From: VRUE01 sp963762205
Lineage (GTDB): Bacteria; Actinomycetota; Thermoleophilia; Solirubrobacterales; 70-9
Direction: 5' to 3'
Length of the DNA: 64,000 nt
NCBI GenBank assembly: GCA_963762205.1
Contig: CAVXJZ010000002.1
Span: 881,200 to 945,199 of the forward strand
Positions 40,505-52,540 of this stretch are shown here, one piece after another (positions within the stretch are counted from its first letter, which is position 1; each line of letters starts with the position of its first letter). The notes beneath the pieces are model-generated. The model did no database searches, had not been told where the DNA came from, and was given only the letters and a program-made list of their open reading frames with translations. Both the position numbers and the translations under genes were made by a program.

Positions 40505-40876
40505 TCAGAGGACCTCTGGCGCGAGCGAGACGATTTTCATGAAGTTCCGGTCGCGCAGCTCGCGGGCGACGGGGCCGAAGATGCGCGTGCCGCGCGGGTT
40601 GTTGCTGGCCGGGTCGATCAGCACCGCCGCGTTTTCGTCGAAGGAGATGTAGGTGCCGTCGGAGCGGCCGAGCTGCTTGCGGGTGCGGACGACGACGGCC
40701 TGCACGACCTCGCCCTTGCGCACGCCTCCCTGTGGGCTCGCCTGCTTGACGGTCGCGGTGATCACGTCGCCGACGCCGGCGTAGCGCCGGTGGGACCCGC
40801 CCTTGACGCGAATGCAGAGGATCTCTCGTGCGCCCGAGTTGTCGGCGACCTTCAGTCTCGACTCCTGCTGGATCAT
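40505..40876 (-). CDS. rplN: 50S ribosomal protein L14 (uL14)
   Basis: A 123-residue protein: MIQQESRLKVADNSGAREIL, RYAGVGDVITATVKQA and the C-terminal IFGPVARELRDRNFMKIVSLAPEVL. Normal length. Confidence 0.97.
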   Translation of the reverse strand: MIQQESRLKVADNSGAREILCIRVKGGSHRRYAGVGDVITATVKQASPQGGVRKGEVVQAVVVRTRKQLGRSDGTYISFDENAAVLIDPASNNPRGTRIFGPVARELRDRNFMKIVSLAPEVL

Positions 40877-40885
40877 CGGGCAGCC

Positions 40886-41609
40886 CTACTTCGCCTTCTC
40901 GACCACGTCGACCAGGCGCCAGCGCTTGGTCTTCGACATCGGCCGGGTCTCGACAATGCGGACGATGTCGCCCTCTCCGGCCTGGTTGCCCTCGTCGTGC
41001 GCGTGCAGCGTCCGCGAGCGGCGCACGACCTTCTCGTATGTGGGGTGGCGGCGGACGATGTCGATCCGCACCGTGATCGATTTCTCGCCCTTGTCGGAGA
41101 CGACGATGCCCTGGCGCACCTTGGCCGCGTTGGCGTCGCGATCGGCGACCGGCGTACCGCTGCCGCGCTCGCCCCGCTTCGCCTTCGCCGCGACACGGCC
41201 CCTGCGCCGCAGGGCCGCCTTCTTCTTGCGCTCCTCGGCCCGCTTCGCCACCCGCTCCTCCGGGCTGAGCTGCGGCCCGGCCTCGTGCGGGCGCCGCGAC
41301 CTCTCCAGCCGCCGCTTCGCCTTCCATGGCATGTCGTCGTCCTCGTCGGCACCACCATCGGCTTCCGGCGCGGGAGCGTCGGCGGGAGCGTCAGCTGCAG
41401 CCTCGTCGCCGGCATCGTCGCCGTCGTCGGACGCATCAGCTGCGGCGTCGTCGGCCGGGGGCGCCTCCTCTGCGGGTGGCGTGGACTCGGAGGAGTCGAG
41501 AACGGAGGCATCGCCCCCGCCCGCAGACTCCTCCGAGGCCGCGTCGGGACCCGCAGCCGAGCGCGTCCTCGTCTGTCGTCTCTGCGTCTTTTTTCTCTTC
41601 GTCCGCCAT
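40886..41609 (-). CDS. rpsQ: 30S ribosomal protein S17 (uS17) with an acidic N-terminal extension
   Basis: The uS17 core is RQGIVVSDKGEKSITVRIDI to the stop at 40886, in the normal place after rpmC. In the same frame lies a basic segment from MPWKAKRRLERSRR (ATG 41332) and, further upstream, some 70 acidic Ala/Asp/Glu codons (ASEESAGGGDASVLDSSEST and on). That acidic part is homologous to the uS5 tail. The gene start at ATG 41609 (MADEEKKD) is one base out of frame with it, so either one extra base lies between 41546 and 41609 (A6 run or G/C runs) or translation starts at 41332 (148 residues, GAGGA upstream). Confidence 0.85.
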
Positions 41610-41611
41610 GC

Positions 41612-41824
41612 CTATTTCCTCAGCTCTTTCTCGACGTCGATGCCGCGCTCGCGGGCGACGGTCATCAACCTCGCCACGTCGCGGCGCGAGGCGCCGATCC
41701 CGGCGGTGTTCTCCAGCTCCCCGGTCGCGTGCCGGAAGCGCAGGTTGAACGCCTCCTGCTTCGCCTCGATCAATTTCGCGACCAGCTCGTCGTCTTTGAG
41801 GTTGTGCGCCTGGCCGCCCTTCAC
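41612..41824 (-). CDS. rpmC: 50S ribosomal protein L29 (uL29)
   Basis: A 70-residue protein: AHNLKDDELVAKLIEAKQEAFNLRF and the C-terminal DVARLMTVARERGIDVEKELRK. The GTG 41824 start overlaps the rplP stop (GTGA). Confidence 0.96.
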   Translation of the reverse strand: MKGGQAHNLKDDELVAKLIEAKQEAFNLRFRHATGELENTAGIGASRRDVARLMTVARERGIDVEKELRK

Positions 41825-42246
41825 GATTGCGCCTCCGCTCCCTCGCGGACGACGAACTTGGTCCGCACCGGGAGCTTGTGCCCGGCGAGGCGCAGGGCCT
41901 CCTTGGCGAGCTCCTCGGGGACGCCGGCGAGCTCGAACATCACCTTGCCGGGCTTGACCACGGCGACCCACCCCTCGGGGTTGCCCTTGCCGGAGCCCAT
42001 ACGGGTCTCGGCCGGCTTTTTCGTGTACGGCTTGTCCGGGAAGATGTTGATCCAGACCTTCCCGCCACGTTTGATCTTGCGGGTCATCGCGACGCGGGCC
42101 GCCTCGATCTGGCGGTTGGTGATCCAGCCGCGATCGAGCGTCTTCAGCCCGTACTCGCCGAAGGCGACGCTGCTGCCGCCCTTGGTGTTGCCGCGCATCC
42201 GCCCGCGCATCTGTTTGCGGTGCTTGACCCGCTTCGGCATCAACAT
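41821..42246 (-). CDS. rplP: 50S ribosomal protein L16 (uL16)
   Basis: A 141-residue protein: MPKRVKHRKQMRGRMRGNTKGG, EAARVAMTRKIKRGGKVWI and PYTKKPAETRMGSGKG. ATG 42246 (MLMPKR) overlaps the rpsC stop; the second ATG at 42240 gives the exact family start. Confidence 0.97.
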   Translation of the reverse strand: MLMPKRVKHRKQMRGRMRGNTKGGSSVAFGEYGLKTLDRGWITNRQIEAARVAMTRKIKRGGKVWINIFPDKPYTKKPAETRMGSGKGNPEGWVAVVKPGKVMFELAGVPEELAKEALRLAGHKLPVRTKFVVREGAEAQS

Positions 42247-42962
42247 CAGCGCCCACCCCCTCCGCGGCGGTCGCCGCCGGGACGGCCGCCGGAGGGCCCG
42301 CCGTCCTCCTCGCCGCCGACCTGGTCGGAGCGGAAGCCCTCGGGCATGACCTCGCCCTTGTTGATCCAGCACTTGACGCCTATCCGGCCCGCGGTCGTGC
42401 GCGCCTCGAAGAATCCGTAGTCGATGTTCGCGCGCAGCGTGTGCAGCGGCACGCGGCCGTCGGAATAGCCTTCGGTGCGAGCCATCTCGGCCCCGCCGAG
42501 GCGGCCGGAGACCTGCACCCGGACGCCCTTCGCCCCCGAGCGCATGGCCGAGGTCAGGGCACGTTTCATCGCGCGCCGGAAGGCGACGCGGTTCTGCAGC
42601 TGCTCGGCGATCGACTGCGCGACCAGCTTGGCGTCGAGCTCGGGGCGCTTCACCTCGCGGATGTTGACCTTGACCGGTTTGCCGGTCAGCTTGTGCAGGT
42701 CCTTGCGCAGGGCGTCGACTTCGCTGCCCGACTTGCCGATCACGATGCCCGGCCGCGCCGTGTGGATGTCGACCGTGATCTCGCCCCGGCGCTCGATCGT
42801 GATGTCCGAGAGCCCGGCGTGGGACAGCTTGCCGACGATGTGGTCGCGGATCTCAAGGTCCTCGGAGAGGACGTCGGCAAAGCCCTTCTCGTCGTACCAG
42901 TTCGACTTCCAGTCGTGGATGTAGCCGACGCGGAAGCCGCCCGGATGGATCTTCTGTCCCAT
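42246..42962 (-). CDS. rpsC: 30S ribosomal protein S3 (uS3)
   Basis: A 238-residue mRNA-entry protein: MGQKIHPGGFRVGYIHDW, the KH domain GIVIGKSGSEVDALRKDL, and RVPLHTLRANIDYG. The last 25 residues are a Gly/Arg-rich tail. Starts 2 bases after rplV. Confidence 0.97.
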   Translation of the reverse strand: MGQKIHPGGFRVGYIHDWKSNWYDEKGFADVLSEDLEIRDHIVGKLSHAGLSDITIERRGEITVDIHTARPGIVIGKSGSEVDALRKDLHKLTGKPVKVNIREVKRPELDAKLVAQSIAEQLQNRVAFRRAMKRALTSAMRSGAKGVRVQVSGRLGGAEMARTEGYSDGRVPLHTLRANIDYGFFEARTTAGRIGVKCWINKGEVMPEGFRSDQVGGEEDGGPSGGRPGGDRRGGGGR

Positions 42963-42964
42963 GG

Positions 42965-43534
42965 CTAGTCGTCCTCCGGGCTGAGCGCCACGGCGATGTG
43001 GCTGGTTCGCTTGTGGATCGGCGTCGCCCGTCCGAGCGCCCGCGGCCGGTATCGCTTCAGGGTCGGGCCTTCGTCGACGGTGATCTCGGCGACTCTCATC
43101 TCGTCGGCGACGAGGTCGTGGTTGTTTTCCGCGTTCGAGGCGGCGGACTCGATCAGCTTGCCGATGTCGTGCGCCGCGCCCCGCGGCGAGAACTGGAGCA
43201 GGGCACGCGCCTGCTCGATGTGCAGACCACGGACCTGGTCGGCGACGAGCCGCGCCTTGCGCGGGGCGACCCGCACGTAGCGCGAGCTGGCCCGGACCAC
43301 GATCGCCACCGGCTTCTTGGCTTTTTTCGGCTCGGCTTTTTTGGCAGCCCCTTTTTTCGCCGGGGCTTCCTCTTCCTTTGCAGCTTTTTTGGCGGCCGGT
43401 TTTTTCGCACCGGCTTTGTCCTCTGTTTTCTTCGCAGCCTTTTTCGGCGCGCTCTCTTTTTTCGCAGCCGGTTCTTTTGGTTCTTTTTTTGCCACTTTTT
43501 TGCTGTTTTTCTTATCCGGGCTCTCGTCGGCCAT
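42965..43534 (-). CDS. rplV: 50S ribosomal protein L22 (uL22) with a lysine/alanine-rich N-terminal extension
   Basis: A 189-residue protein. The first 75 residues are almost only Lys, Ala, Glu and Pro (AAKKESAPKKAAKKTEDKAG). The uL22 core then runs from VRASSRYVRVAPRKARLVAD to GRATPIHKRTSHIAVAL. The core is normal (about 110 residues). Lysine codons in the extension are often AAA, giving many runs of six A on the coding strand, which is unlike the neighbouring genes. Confidence 0.96.
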   Translation of the reverse strand: MADESPDKKNSKKVAKKEPKEPAAKKESAPKKAAKKTEDKAGAKKPAAKKAAKEEEAPAKKGAAKKAEPKKAKKPVAIVVRASSRYVRVAPRKARLVADQVRGLHIEQARALLQFSPRGAAHDIGKLIESAASNAENNHDLVADEMRVAEITVDEGPTLKRYRPRALGRATPIHKRTSHIAVALSPEDD

Positions 43535-43536
43535 CT

Positions 43537-43812
43537 CTACTCGGCTCCCTTGCCGGTGCCGGAGTGGGCGCGGAAGGTGCGGGTCGGCGCGAACTCGCCC
43601 AGCTTGTGGCCGACCATCGACTCGGAGATGAAGACGGGCACATGCTTGCGGCCGTCGTGGACCGCGATCGTGTGGCCGACCATCTCGGGGAAGACGGTCG
43701 AGGTGCGCGACCAGGTTTTGAGCATCTGTTTCTCACCGGAGTCGTTCATCGCGTTGATCCGTTTCATCAGCGCCTCTTCGACCCACGGCCCCTTTTTCGT
43801 CGAGCGTCCCAT
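43537..43812 (-). CDS. rpsS: 30S ribosomal protein S19 (uS19)
   Basis: A 91-residue head protein: MGRSTKKGPWVEEALMKRI, KTWSRTSTVFPEMVGHTIAV and LGEFAPTRTFRAHSG. Normal. Confidence 0.97.
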   Translation of the reverse strand: MGRSTKKGPWVEEALMKRINAMNDSGEKQMLKTWSRTSTVFPEMVGHTIAVHDGRKHVPVFISESMVGHKLGEFAPTRTFRAHSGTGKGAE

Positions 43813-43815
43813 CGG

Positions 43816-44658
<843 letters not shown>

Positions 44659-44666
44659 CCCTATCC

Positions 44667-44960
44667 CTATGCAGTCTCGGCGCCCTCGAAGAGCTCGATT
44701 CGCTCGCCCGGCGCCAGCTGGACGATCGCCTTCTTCCAACCCCTGGTCCGGCCCCGCGAGAGCCCGCGCTGCTTCGGCTTCGGCCGCACTCGCGAGACCC
44801 GCACGCCGGCGACGGCGACGCCGAAGATCTCCTCCACCGCGTGCGCGATCTGCGTCTTGTGGGCGCGATCGTCGACCCGGAAGGTGTACTTGCCCTCGCC
44901 GATCAGGGCGTAGCTCTTCTCGGAGACGACGGGGCGGATTATCACCGTGCGCGCATCCAT
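44667..44960 (-). CDS. rplW: 50S ribosomal protein L23 (uL23)
   Basis: A 97-residue tunnel-exit protein: IIRPVVSEKSYALIGEGKYTF, VEEIFGVAVAGVRV and the basic loop. ATG 44960 overlaps the rplD stop (TGATG). Confidence 0.96.
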   Translation of the reverse strand: MDARTVIIRPVVSEKSYALIGEGKYTFRVDDRAHKTQIAHAVEEIFGVAVAGVRVSRVRPKPKQRGLSRGRTRGWKKAIVQLAPGERIELFEGAETA

Positions 44961-45577
44961 CAGGAGAGCCTCTCCTTGAGCTTCTCGAGCGCCCTTTCGG
45001 AGACGACCAGGGAGGCGGCGCCGATCACGTCGGCGACGCCGACCGCACCGACCTCGACGACCTCGACCCGGGGGATGTTGCGAAAGCTCTTCAGGGCGCC
45101 CGTCTCCTCGCCCTCGAGGACCACGAGCGAGGGCTGCCCGGCGCCCCACTTCGAGAGCGCCTGGGCGGCGGACTTGGTCGAGGGGGTCTCGAAGCCGCCC
45201 GCGTCGAGGACGGCGATGCTGCCGCGCTCGGCGTGGACCGAGAGCGCCGCCCGCATCGCTCTGCGGCGCGCCTTGCGGTTGACCTTGACCGTGTAGTGGC
45301 GCGGCTTGGGGCCGAAGGCGACGCCGCCGCCGTAGCGGTTGGGGACGCCCAGCGTGCCGGCGCGGGCGCGGCCCGTGCCCTTCTGGCGCCAGGCCTTGGC
45401 GCCGGTGAAGGCGACCTCGCCGCGGGTCCGGGTCGAGGCGTTGCCGCCCCGCCGCGCGTTCAGGTCCGCGCGCGCCGCCTCGTGCACGAGCGACTGGTGG
45501 AAGGGCTCGGCGAAGACCTCCTTGGGCAGGTCCGCCTTGGTCGTCTTTCCGAGCACCGCGGCTTTAGCTGTCGCCAT
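44960..45577 (-). CDS. rplD: 50S ribosomal protein L4 (uL4)
   Basis: A 205-residue protein: ARRGGNASTRTRGEVAFTGAKAWRQKGTGRARAG is the tunnel loop; C-terminal VVEVGAVGVADVIGAASLVVSERAL. In many bacteria it regulates the S10 operon. Overlaps the end of rplC by 14 bases. Confidence 0.97.
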   Translation of the reverse strand: MATAKAAVLGKTTKADLPKEVFAEPFHQSLVHEAARADLNARRGGNASTRTRGEVAFTGAKAWRQKGTGRARAGTLGVPNRYGGGVAFGPKPRHYTVKVNRKARRRAMRAALSVHAERGSIAVLDAGGFETPSTKSAAQALSKWGAGQPSLVVLEGEETGALKSFRNIPRVEVVEVGAVGVADVIGAASLVVSERALEKLKERLS

Positions 45578-46205
45578 CGGTCCTCACCTCGACGAGGGCG
45601 TTCTTGGAGCCTGGAACGGAGCCGCGGATCAGCAGCAGGTTGCGCTCGGCGTCGACGTCGGCGACTTCGAGGCCACGCTGGGTCACCCGCTTGGCGCCCA
45701 TCTGGCCCGGCATCTTCATCCCTTTGAAGACGCGGGCGGGGAAGGTGCTGGCGCCGATCGAGCCCGGGGCCCGCACGTTGTGCGAGCCGTGGCTGACCGG
45801 GCCGCGGCTGAAGTTGTGGCGCTTGATCCCACCCTGGAAGCCCTTGCCGATCGAGACCCCGGAGACCTTCACCCGCTGGCCCGCCTCGAAGGACTCGACC
45901 GTGACGTCGTCGCCGATCTTGGCCCCCTCGTCCCCGCCGAGGTCGGCGTCGCGGAACTCGACCAGATGGCGCATCGGGCCGGAGCCGGCCTTCTTCAGGT
46001 GGCCCTCCTCGGCCCTCGTCAGCTTGCCCTGCTTGACCTCGCCGAAGGCGAGCTGGACGGCGGCGTAGCCGTCCCTCTCGTCCTCGCGGACGGCGGTCAC
46101 CTTGCAGGGGCCGGCCTCGATCACGGTCACGGGCACGACCTCCCCGTCCTCGCGGAAGACCTGGGTCATGCCGAGCTTCTTGCCGAGAATGGCTGCCATC
46201 TGCAT
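45564..46205 (-). CDS. rplC: 50S ribosomal protein L3 (uL3)
   Basis: A 213-residue protein: AILGKKLGMTQVFREDGEVVPVTVI, KGFQGGIKRHNFSRGPVSHGSHNV and MGAKRVTQRGLEV. ATG 46205 or 46199 both possible; the latter gives the exact family start. Confidence 0.97.
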   Translation of the reverse strand: MQMAAILGKKLGMTQVFREDGEVVPVTVIEAGPCKVTAVREDERDGYAAVQLAFGEVKQGKLTRAEEGHLKKAGSGPMRHLVEFRDADLGGDEGAKIGDDVTVESFEAGQRVKVSGVSIGKGFQGGIKRHNFSRGPVSHGSHNVRAPGSIGASTFPARVFKGMKMPGQMGAKRVTQRGLEVADVDAERNLLLIRGSVPGSKNALVEVRTDGDS

Positions 46206-46526
46206 CTAGAGGCGAATCTCGATGTCGACCCCGGCCGGCAGCGAGTCCAGGCGCTGCAGCGAGTCGACGGTTTTCGGCGAGGGCTGGAGGATGTCGATTA
46301 ACCGCTTGTGGGTGCGGATCTCGAAGTGCTCGCGCGAGTCCTTGTCCTTGAACGGCGACTTGATCACGCAGTAGACGTTTTTCTCGGTCGGCAGGGGCAC
46401 CGGCCCCGAGACCGAGGCGCCGGTGCGCTCGGCGGTCTCGACGATCTCGCGGGCAGCGCGATCTATGGCGTCGTGGTCGTACGCCTTCAGCCTGATCCGG
46501 ATTTTCTGTGCTGCTATCGCTGCCAC
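46206..46526 (-). CDS. rpsJ: 30S ribosomal protein S10 (uS10)
   Basis: A 106-residue protein: KIRIRLKAYDHDAIDRAAREIV, SGPVPLPTEKNVY and DSREHFEIRTHKRLIDI. It starts at GTG 46526 and is the first gene of the S10 cluster, separated from tuf by a terminator and a 170-base leader. Confidence 0.97.
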   Translation of the reverse strand: MAAIAAQKIRIRLKAYDHDAIDRAAREIVETAERTGASVSGPVPLPTEKNVYCVIKSPFKDKDSREHFEIRTHKRLIDILQPSPKTVDSLQRLDSLPAGVDIEIRL

Positions 46527-46698
46527 TTCTTAAATCTGTCTCTCTTGGGTCTTTCTTGTTTCGCGCCGCTGGTCTCTAGGGCGCAATAAGGGCGGGGCCC
46601 CTTTTGATCTCCAGGCCTCGCTTCGCTCGGCTCAGAGGGGGCGCCGCCCCGGTCGTATGTCCTTTGCAGTTGTCCTGCCCCCGGCGGGGGCAGAGAAA
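46527..46698 (-). promoter_or_regulatory. Leader and likely promoter region of the S10 cluster
   Basis: This stretch has no gene. It contains a 7-base GC hairpin with a three-base loop (46675-46691), the palindrome GGGGCCCC (46594-46601), and a copy of CTCGCTTCGC...CTCAGAGG (46617-46638) also seen beside rplN. The part nearest rpsJ is pyrimidine-rich on the plus strand. Promoter boxes are not clear enough to place. Confidence 0.45.
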
Positions 46699-46721
46699 GG
46701 GCGGGCCCGGAAGGCCCGCCC
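46699..46721 (-). terminator. Intrinsic terminator of tuf
   Basis: On the minus strand GGGCGGGCC pairs with GGCCCGCCC over a five-base loop and is followed by TTTCTCT. It begins 11 bases after the tuf stop. It is the most convincing intrinsic terminator in the window. Confidence 0.75.
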
Positions 46722-46732
46722 GTTCAGGGGGT

Positions 46733-47917
<1,185 letters not shown>

Positions 47918-47988
47918 CGCTCTCCGTTTCTACCTTTCGAAGTCGGTTTCTGTCTGCTGTCGTTGCTTAAGTCTTTGACGTCATGCCT

Positions 47989-48010
47989 GGCAGGACAGCA
48001 TTGTCCTGCC
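47989..48010. promoter_or_regulatory. Hairpin in the fusA-tuf gap
   Basis: GGCAGGACA (47989-47997) and TGTCCTGCC (48002-48010) form a perfect 9-base stem with a four-base loop and no U-tract. TTGTCCTGCC recurs at 46670-46679 beyond the other end of tuf. Confidence 0.4.
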
Positions 48011-48063
48011 TGCGGGCGAACCTGGGAAATATAGCCAGATACCCGCCTCGTTAGCTGCCGGCC

Positions 48064-50175
<2,112 letters not shown>

Positions 50176-50181
50176 GGTCTT

Positions 50182-50187
50182 AAGGTA
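50182..50187 (-). promoter_or_regulatory. -10 element of fusA (leaderless)
   Basis: Minus-strand TACCTT ends 6 bases before the fusA ATG; no Shine-Dalgarno sequence. Confidence 0.5.
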
Positions 50188-50200
50188 AAGGTGTCGAGCG

Positions 50201-51127
50201 ATGCGGGGACGAGCGAAAAAGAAGCCACCCGGCGGGGACCGTGGTCGGCGCAAGAAAAAGGCCCTCACGGGCCCCCGAAAGCCCACTAAGGAGAAGCGGG
50301 CTCGGCGACGCGGAATAGTAGCAGCGAGGCGGCGCCGCAGGGCGTCGATTCCCAAGCTCTTCGCCAGATGGTCGCGCCGCGTCGACCGCCGCGTCGACCG
50401 CCTCCTCGCGCGCGCCGAGCCGCTCGTGGTGCGTGCCCGGGCGGACGCCCGCCGTGCCCACGCCCGCTGGTCGCGGCGGCTGCTGCGCTGGGGCGGGCCC
50501 GTGTACGCCGGCGCCGGTCGCCTGGCGCGCTGGGCCGGGCGCCGCCTGCGGCCGCTCGGCGTCCTCGCCCTGCGCCTGCTCGGGCTCGCCGAGCGCCGGG
50601 CGCGACGGGCCGCGGCCTGGGCCGTGCGCACCTCGACCCGGGCCGGCGCCGTGATCACCCCCGAACGGGCGATCTGCGGCGTGATCGTCGCCTCCGCCGC
50701 CTGCCTGCTCGCGTCTCAGTTCGTCGACTACCGGGGCGTCGAGGTCGGCGGCCCCGGCTACGCGGGGCTGCCGGAAGCGGCCCGGGCGCCGACCGTCGGC
50801 GTCGAGACCCCGGTCGACGCCCACTCATACCTCCTCGTGCCGGTGGCGCTGCTCGCCGGCGGGCTCGGCGTCGCCGCCGCCCGCTCGCAACGGCGCCGGC
50901 TCGGGCGCGGGGTGTTCGTGCTCGGCCTGCTGACCGTCGCCGTGGTGCTCCTCGTCGACCGTCCCGCCGGCCTCGACCCCGGGCTCGCAGACGGCGCTCT
51001 TCTCGGGTGCGACGGCCGTCCTCGAGGAGGGTTTCTACGCGCAGCTGGCCTCGGCCGCGGGGCTGATGCTCGGCGGCCTGCTGCTGCTCGTCGCCCCGAA
51101 AGCGGCGGCCCGCTACCATGCTCGCCC
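50201..51127 (+). pseudogene. Arginine-rich four-helix membrane protein of unknown function, one apparent frameshift
   Basis: From ATG 50201 the first 150 residues are extremely rich in Arg, Lys and Ala (KKKPPGGDRGRRKKKALTG and on). Three hydrophobic helices follow (AICGVIVASAACLLASQF, SYLLVPVALLAGGLGVAA, GVFVLGLLTVAVVLLVD). At GGG 50981-50983 the frame changes; one base fewer gives PGSQTALFSGATAVLEEG and a fourth helix GLMLGGLLLLVAP. As written, the frame instead runs into rpsL without a stop. The corrected end is not clear; 51127 is the base before rpsL. I do not recognise the family. Its place between fusA and rpsL and its basic tail suggest nucleic-acid or ribosome contact at the membrane. 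Confidence 0.6.
51114..51119 (+). promoter_or_regulatory. -10 element of rpsL (leaderless)
   Basis: TACCAT ends 8 bases before the GTG start of rpsL, with no Shine-Dalgarno sequence. Confidence 0.5.
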
Positions 51128-51523
51128 GTGCCGAACACGAATCAGCTGGTCAGAAAGGGTCGCAAGCGGCCCAAGAAGAAGACGACGACGCCGGGCCTCA
51201 AGTCGGGGCAAGGCCGCAAGAAGGCCGTCGCCGCGCCCCAGAGGCGGGGCGTCTGCACCCGCGTCGCGACCGTAACGCCGAAGAAGCCGAACTCGGCGCT
51301 GCGCAAGATCGCCCGCGTGCGGCTCACCAACGGGATGGAGGTCACCACCTACATCCCCGGCGAGGGCCACAACCTGCAGGAGCACTCGGTGGTCCTGGTC
51401 AGGGGTGGTCGCGTCAAGGACCTGCCCGGCGTCCGCTACAAGATCGTGCGCGGCACGCTCGACGCCGCCGGAGTCTCCGACCGCAAGCAGGCCCGCTCCC
51501 GCTACGGCGTGAAAGCCTCCTGA
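51128..51523 (+). CDS. rpsL: 30S ribosomal protein S12 (uS12)
   Basis: A 131-residue decoding-centre protein. TVTPKKPNSALRKIARVRLTNG and GGRVKDLPGVRYKIVRGTLD contain the usual streptomycin-site lysines in the unmutated state. It starts at GTG 51128 and is followed by rpsG with a TGATG overlap. It is on the plus strand, facing away from fusA, contrary to the common str order. Confidence 0.97.
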   Translation: MPNTNQLVRKGRKRPKKKTTTPGLKSGQGRKKAVAAPQRRGVCTRVATVTPKKPNSALRKIARVRLTNGMEVTTYIPGEGHNLQEHSVVLVRGGRVKDLPGVRYKIVRGTLDAAGVSDRKQARSRYGVKAS

Positions 51524-51993
51524 TGCCGCGCCGTTCCGCAGCCCAGATCAGGCCGCTCGAGCCCGACGCCCGGCACCGCAACCGGCTCGTGCAGCAGGTG
51601 ATCAACAAGGTGATGCGCGACGGCAAGAAGTCGCTCGCCGAGCGCATCGTCTACGACAGCCTCGCGATCGTCGGCGAGAAATCCGGCGAGGACGCCGTCG
51701 AGACGCTGGAGGGCGCGATCAAACAGCTGACCCCGGTCCTCGAGGTGCGCTCCCGCCGCGTCGGCGGCGCCACCTACCAGGTGCCGGTCGAGGTCCCCGC
51801 CCGCCGTGCCCGCACCCTCGCGGTCCGCTGGCTGGTCGACTTCGCCCGCAGCCGCCGTGAGTACTCGATGGCCGACCGCCTCGCCGCGGAGATCCTCGAC
51901 GCGAACCAGCAGCAGGGCAGCGCCTGGAAGCGGAAGGACGACATCTACCGCATGGCCCAGGCCAACAAGGCCTTCGCGCACTACCGCTGGTAG
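51523..51993 (+). CDS. rpsG: 30S ribosomal protein S7 (uS7)
   Basis: A 156-residue 16S 3'-domain organiser: MPRRSAAQIRPLEPDARHRN, LVQQVINKVMRDGKKSLAERIVY, the EVRSRRVGGATYQVPVEV loop and the C-terminal RKDDIYRMAQANKAFAHYRW. Coupled to rpsL. Confidence 0.97.
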   Translation: MPRRSAAQIRPLEPDARHRNRLVQQVINKVMRDGKKSLAERIVYDSLAIVGEKSGEDAVETLEGAIKQLTPVLEVRSRRVGGATYQVPVEVPARRARTLAVRWLVDFARSRREYSMADRLAAEILDANQQQGSAWKRKDDIYRMAQANKAFAHYRW

Positions 51994-52007
51994 CCGAGCC
52001 CCGCGCC

Positions 52008-52499
52008 ATGGGCCGTCCGCTGCTCGCCGTCGACGTCGACGGGGTGATCAGCCTCTTCGGCTTCGACGAGCCGCCGCCGGGCTCGGTTGCCCGCTTCGAG
52101 TTGATCGACGGCGTGGTCCACTGCATCTCGCTCGCGGCAGGCGAGCGCCTGATGCGGCTGAACGAGCGCTTCGACCTGGTCTGGGCGACCGGCTGGGAAC
52201 AGAAAGCCAACGACTACCTCCCCAACATCCTCGGCCTGCCGGAGCTCCCCCACCTGACCTTCGACGGCGCCTCCCGGTTCGGCTCGGCGCACTGGAAGCT
52301 CGGCCCGCTCGACGAGTACAGCAAGGGCGGGCCGGTCGCCTGGATCGACGACAGCTTCGACGAGAGCTGCTACGAGTGGGCGCAGAACCGCGACCAGCCC
52401 ACCCTCCTGGTCCCGACCGAATCGGCCCTCGGCCTGGAGGAGGCCCACACCGACGCCCTGATCGCCTGGGCGAGAGGCCTCCGGCAGCCGGACCCGTAG
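52008..52499 (+). CDS. HAD-like hydrolase
   Basis: A 163-residue protein with haloacid dehalogenase motifs: VDVDGVISLF (motif I, D9 and D11), VWATGWEQKAND (motif II threonine) and WIDDSFDE (motif IV). It lacks a large cap domain. Probably a phosphatase; substrate unknown. It begins 15 bases after rpsG and is likely cotranscribed. Confidence 0.75.
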   Translation: MGRPLLAVDVDGVISLFGFDEPPPGSVARFELIDGVVHCISLAAGERLMRLNERFDLVWATGWEQKANDYLPNILGLPELPHLTFDGASRFGSAHWKLGPLDEYSKGGPVAWIDDSFDESCYEWAQNRDQPTLLVPTESALGLEEAHTDALIAWARGLRQPDP

Positions 52500-52527
52500 A
52501 GCGCATCCGCACGGCGGCTTCGGGCTC

Positions 52528-52533
52528 TACACT
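52528..52533 (+). promoter_or_regulatory. -10 element of the 52541 gene (leaderless)
   Basis: TACACT ends 7 bases before the GTG at 52541. Confidence 0.45.
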
Positions 52534-52540
52534 GCCCCGG

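Noticed and set aside
41588..41609. Programmed -1 frameshifting at the A6 run in rpsQ
   Set aside because: The required change is +1 (or deletion of one base), and the run is not in the X-XXY-YYZ register, so classical -1 slippage would give the wrong frame.
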